This document shows, in pieces, positions 4,458 through 7,334 of a stretch of 7,334 nt of DNA. Below the pieces are notes generated by a model, which saw nothing but the letters and a program-made list of their open reading frames with translations, ran no database searches and had not been told where the DNA came from. This DNA is from an uncultured Prevotella sp. GTDB taxonomy: Bacteria > Bacteroidota > Bacteroidia > Bacteroidales > Bacteroidaceae. The position numbers and the translations under genes are program-made. Numbering within the stretch: position 1 is the first letter of the stretch; the number at the start of each line of letters is the position of its first letter. Where the stretch lies: positions 1 through 7,334 of the forward strand of contig USCX01000064.1 of the NCBI GenBank assembly GCA_900553285.1, in the 5' to 3' direction.

Positions 4458-6128
4458 TTATTCCGCATAGCCGGCTTTACGGAGCGCAAAATCGTATGCC
4501 TCATGGTAGTAACGGATAAACTGTTTCCATTGTGCCTTACCCGCCAGACCGGCTGCATTGCGCCGTGTGTCAGCCATGGCCGTAGGCTGCATGACGGCGG
4601 CCTGACGGACCGCGTGGCTGACCTCGTTCACTACCTCAAAATAATTAAGGTCTGTCCGGTGTATCACTTTCACGCCGTCGGTCAGCTCTCCTTCGTGGCC
4701 TAACTCGCTGTTTACCCATTGGCCGAACCCTGCCAAGTCGGTGGTCACGCAGGGAATGCCGAACGCCGTTGATTCGAGTGGCGTATATCCCCACGGCTCA
4801 TAGTATGACGGGTATGCGCAGACGTCGCTCCCTAAAAGCATGTCGTAATAGGTGTGGTTGAAGATTCCGTCTGCCCCATCGAGGTAGCACGGTATAAAAA
4901 GGACGTGCAGCCTATCGTCGTACAGGTTGTTCAGTTCTTTCTGACGGAGCAGGTTGAGAATCCGGTCGTCGTCCATATTGTTGAGCCAGTGGGTGAGCAT
5001 CGGCGTTTCCAAGGGGGTGGTGTACGACTGATTGGAACATAGGCGTGACGCCAGGTCCGCACGCGCCTCGCGTACCCAGCATGGAACTTCGATGAGGGCC
5101 AGAACGGGGCGCTTCAACGATTGTTTGCGCAGGTCGACCAAGGCGTCGATAAACACGTCGAAGCCTTTACACCGGAAGTCGTTCCTGCCGGACGTGGAAA
5201 GGATGAGGGTGTCGTCGGGCCACTGCGTTCCCGTCAGGCAATTATGAACCCGCAAGATCGCCTGGCGGATGATGCGACGTCGCTTGGCATAAGCTCCCGG
5301 CCGCGGTACGAAATCAGGCTCAAAGCCATTGGGGAGAATGACGTCCGGTGTTTTTTCAAGCAGTTGCGTACATTCGCGCGCAGTGACTTCGCTGACGGTT
5401 GAAAAACAGTCGGCATGATGTGCTGACTGCTTTTCGACACTATGCTTGGATTCCATGTTGAGCTCGCGCGCCATCTGGTCGCCATTGTATCCGGGGAAAT
5501 ACTCGTACAGCAGTTTGTTGTTGCCTGCTATCGACCGGCCGATGCTTGTGGCGTGGGTGGTGAAAACCGTAGCCACGAAGGGCACTTCTTTTTTCAAAAA
5601 GAGCATGCCGAGCCCGGACATCCACTCATGAGCCTGATAGATGACATGATTTTGTGGCGATAAGCATTGTCTGCATATGCAGGCGGCCAGCTTTCCTGCC
5701 GCATAAGAAAACATGGACGACTCGTCGTAATCGCCATACGCATGAAGCGAATCGACGCCGAAATAAGTCCAAGCCTGGGCGTATATCTCGTTCTTCTTTT
5801 CGTAATACGGCGTGTAATCGACGAGTATGGCTATCGGTTCGCCCGGAACTTTCCATCGCCCGATTCTGCACCGGATGCCTTCGGCCGATAGAGCCGCCCG
5901 CCATGATGGCAGCAGGGTGGCGTCTTCTCGGAAGTCGGAAGTCGGGTCTTTCCCTTGACCAAGGTCTGGACCGATGAAGAAAATATGGTCGCGTAGAAAC
6001 TTCTGCATCGTCTTGGCTCGCGACGAGAGCACGGTGTAAATTCCTCCGACTTTATTACACACTTCCCAACTTGTTTCAAAGATACAGTCGGGTTTCAGTG
6101 TCGTTTTTCTTGCCACTTGGTTTTCCAT
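4458..6128 (-). CDS. Glycogen synthase, GT3 (eukaryote-like) family
   Basis: This 556-residue protein extends alpha-1,4-glucan chains from a nucleotide-sugar donor. GT3 is the family of animal and fungal glycogen synthases, unlike the GT5 GlgA of most bacteria; whether this one uses UDP- or ADP-glucose cannot be read from sequence. Motifs in order: FETSWEVCNKVGGIYTVLS (17-35), HEWM (167-170), VFTTHATSIGR (188-198), and PDVILPNGF (261-269). GRNDFRCKGFD (314-324) has R315 and K321 at the spacing expected of phosphate-binding residues. YPSYYEPWGYTPLES (439-453) supplies the E-x7-E pair E444/E452. It lacks the phosphorylated C-terminal extension of the animal enzymes. The ATG at 6128 lies 17 bp after the rarA stop with no clear Shine-Dalgarno. 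It pairs functionally with the phosphorylase gene downstream. No defect is seen. Confidence 0.93.
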   Translation of the reverse strand: MENQVARKTTLKPDCIFETSWEVCNKVGGIYTVLSSRAKTMQKFLRDHIFFIGPDLGQGKDPTSDFREDATLLPSWRAALSAEGIRCRIGRWKVPGEPIAILVDYTPYYEKKNEIYAQAWTYFGVDSLHAYGDYDESSMFSYAAGKLAACICRQCLSPQNHVIYQAHEWMSGLGMLFLKKEVPFVATVFTTHATSIGRSIAGNNKLLYEYFPGYNGDQMARELNMESKHSVEKQSAHHADCFSTVSEVTARECTQLLEKTPDVILPNGFEPDFVPRPGAYAKRRRIIRQAILRVHNCLTGTQWPDDTLILSTSGRNDFRCKGFDVFIDALVDLRKQSLKRPVLALIEVPCWVREARADLASRLCSNQSYTTPLETPMLTHWLNNMDDDRILNLLRQKELNNLYDDRLHVLFIPCYLDGADGIFNHTYYDMLLGSDVCAYPSYYEPWGYTPLESTAFGIPCVTTDLAGFGQWVNSELGHEGELTDGVKVIHRTDLNYFEVVNEVSHAVRQAAVMQPTAMADTRRNAAGLAGKAQWKQFIRYYHEAYDFALRKAGYAE

Positions 6129-6136
6129 GTCGTCCG

Positions 6137-6144
6137 CAAATATA
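6137..6144 (-). promoter_or_regulatory. Possible -7 box TATATTTG before the glycogen synthase gene
   Basis: The minus strand reads TATATTTG in the 17-bp gap between the rarA stop and the synthase ATG, ending 8 nt before the ATG. This would give a transcript that is nearly leaderless. No TTG occurs at 19-21 nt upstream, so the promoter is uncertain. If real, the synthase and phosphorylase genes could be expressed independently of rarA. Confidence 0.35.
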
Positions 6145-6145
6145 G

Positions 6146-7334
6146 TTATTTATTATCACTACTTGTTTTTTTATCCAAAGAAGTTCCCCGGTCAGAAGTT
6201 CCCTCGGCCGTCCCGGCCTGTGCATAGCGTGCGCCCCACAGGGCAGAAAGGCGGTCAGCAAGCTGTTGCTCGTGCCGGTTGGGCTGCGGCTGCCATAAAC
6301 GGGTATGTTCGTAACCGGTGGGAAGGTATTGTTGATTGACGAAATGTCCCGGATAGTCGTGGGCATATTTATAATCCACGCCGTAGCCAAGTTCTTCCAT
6401 CAGTGAGGTGGGCGCATTGCGCAGGTGGAGTGGCACGGGGAGATTTCCCGTCTTGCGTACAAGGGAGATGGCACTGTTTATTCCCATGTATGCAGAATTG
6501 CTTTTCGGGCTGGCCGCGACGTACACAGTGGCTTCTGCCAAAGGAATGCGTGCTTCCGGCCAGCCTATTTTCGTCACTGCGTCAAAAGCCGCATTGGCCA
6601 TCAATAAGGCGTTGGGGTTGGCCAGGCCTACGTCTTCGGCAGCGGCAATGAGCAGGCGGCGGGCGATAAAAGTGGGGTCTTCCCCGCCTTCCACCATGCG
6701 GGCCAGCCAATAGAGTGCTGCGTCGGGGTCGCTGCCGCGAAGGCTCTTGATGTATGCGGAAATCACGTCATAGTGCATCTCTCCACCTTTATCATAAGCC
6801 AGGGGATTCTGTTGCAGGCACGATTCGACCAGTTCGGAGGTCACATGGACGTCTTCCTCTGCCTCGCAGGAGTTGACCACCAGTTCAAGGATGTTGAGCA
6901 ATTTGCGCGCATCTCCTCCCGAATATCGCAGTAAGGCCTCTGTCTCGTCGACCTTGACTCGGCGCTCCTTCAACTCGGCGTCCTCATTCAGTGCCCTATG
7001 GAGCAGTTGCATCAGTTCTGCCTTCCCAAAATTTTTGAGTACGTAAACCTGGCAGCGCGAAAGAAGCGGGCGGATGACTTCAAACGAGGGGTTCTCCGTC
7101 GTTGCGCCGATAAGGACGATAATGCCTGTTTCCACTGCGGCCAGAAGGGAGTCCTGCTGCGACTTGCTGAAACGATGTATTTCGTCAATGAAAAGCAGCG
7201 GAGGTCCTGCTGTTCCGAACAGCGGTTGGTCTGTTCGCTTTTTTGCCCGGTCGATTACGTCGCGCACCTCTTTTACGCCGCAACTGACGGCACTTAGTGT
7301 ATAGAACGGAAAGTTCAGCGTGTGGGCCATGATT
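6146..7334 (-). CDS. rarA: Replication-associated recombination ATPase RarA/MgsA, C-terminal part
   Basis: About 395 residues are present. The start lies beyond the right edge, and the frame is open through the last bases (the codon before the first visible ATG is Ile). RarA is an AAA+ ATPase of the clamp-loader-like group that acts at stalled replication forks. Counting from the first visible Met: the Walker B motif LLFIDEIHRF at 45-54, sensor 1 GATTENPSF at 75-83, an arginine-finger-like LLSRC at 89-93, and sensor 2 GGDARKLLN at 138-146. The C-terminal tetramerisation region follows, with DPDAALYWLARMVEGGEDP (201-219) and FVNQQYLPTGYE (330-341). Walker A would lie just outside the window. 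The first visible residues, MAHTLNFPFYTLSA, match the segment after Walker A, so this ATG is internal. The last ~25 residues are a low-complexity Gly/Thr/Ser/Lys/Asp tail containing a 15-bp in-frame repeat. TAA is at 6146-6148, directly upstream of the glycogen synthase gene. Confidence 0.93.
   Translation of the reverse strand, partial: IMAHTLNFPFYTLSAVSCGVKEVRDVIDRAKKRTDQPLFGTAGPPLLFIDEIHRFSKSQQDSLLAAVETGIIVLIGATTENPSFEVIRPLLSRCQVYVLKNFGKAELMQLLHRALNEDAELKERRVKVDETEALLRYSGGDARKLLNILELVVNSCEAEEDVHVTSELVESCLQQNPLAYDKGGEMHYDVISAYIKSLRGSDPDAALYWLARMVEGGEDPTFIARRLLIAAAEDVGLANPNALLMANAAFDAVTKIGWPEARIPLAEATVYVAASPKSNSAYMGINSAISLVRKTGNLPVPLHLRNAPTSLMEELGYGVDYKYAHDYPGHFVNQQYLPTGYEHTRLWQPQPNRHEQQLADRLSALWGARYAQAGTAEGTSDRGTSLDKKTSSDNK

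Noticed and set aside
7328..7330. ATG as the start of rarA
   Set aside because: It falls after the place where Walker A belongs in this family, and the preceding codon (Ile) keeps the frame open, so it is an internal Met of a gene that starts beyond the window.

Overview
The window reads as chromosomal DNA of a Bacteroidales bacterium. The support is a eukaryote-like GT3 glycogen synthase beside a DUF3417-type alpha-glucan phosphorylase, several Bacteroidetes-style -7 promoter boxes (TAnnTTTG, here TATCTTTG), weak or absent Shine-Dalgarno sites, and a very short 'YxxP...E...CGS' protein of a kind common in this order. Genus cannot be fixed from sequence alone. All convincing protein genes lie on the minus strand.

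Right half (7334 to 1796, read leftwards): the C-terminal part of the AAA+ replication-recombination ATPase RarA/MgsA, then 17 bp later a GT3 glycogen synthase, then 100 bp later a GT35 alpha-glucan phosphorylase. The last two make and phosphorolytically degrade the same storage glucan and look co-transcribed. A perfect 19-bp stem-loop closes the unit 10 bp after the phosphorylase stop. A TATATTTG box just before the synthase start could let it be transcribed apart from rarA.

Middle (about 730-1737): roughly 1 kb with no convincing long gene, but clearly structured. From left to right it holds two contiguous 85-bp imperfect tandem repeats (820-904, 905-989), minus-strand TATCTTTG boxes at exactly 85-bp spacing (793, 878, 963), and a strongly G-rich top-strand stretch (about 1080-1250). 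Next comes a top-strand promoter (TTG-N20-TATCTTTG) followed about 35 nt later by an intrinsic terminator, which looks like a tiny RNA gene. A second -7-like box with hairpins follows. The two 85-bp copies align without gaps, except that one 10-bp block next to the -7 box is exactly inverted between them.

Left end (725 to 1, minus strand): a 67-residue protein ending in SIWD overlaps by 10 bp the start of a gene for a secreted protein with a clear signal peptide, which runs off the window. Both appear to be driven by the promoter-box array. The most unusual parts of the window are this array, its micro-inversion, and the small coupled gene it feeds. The glycogen genes are well-known families.
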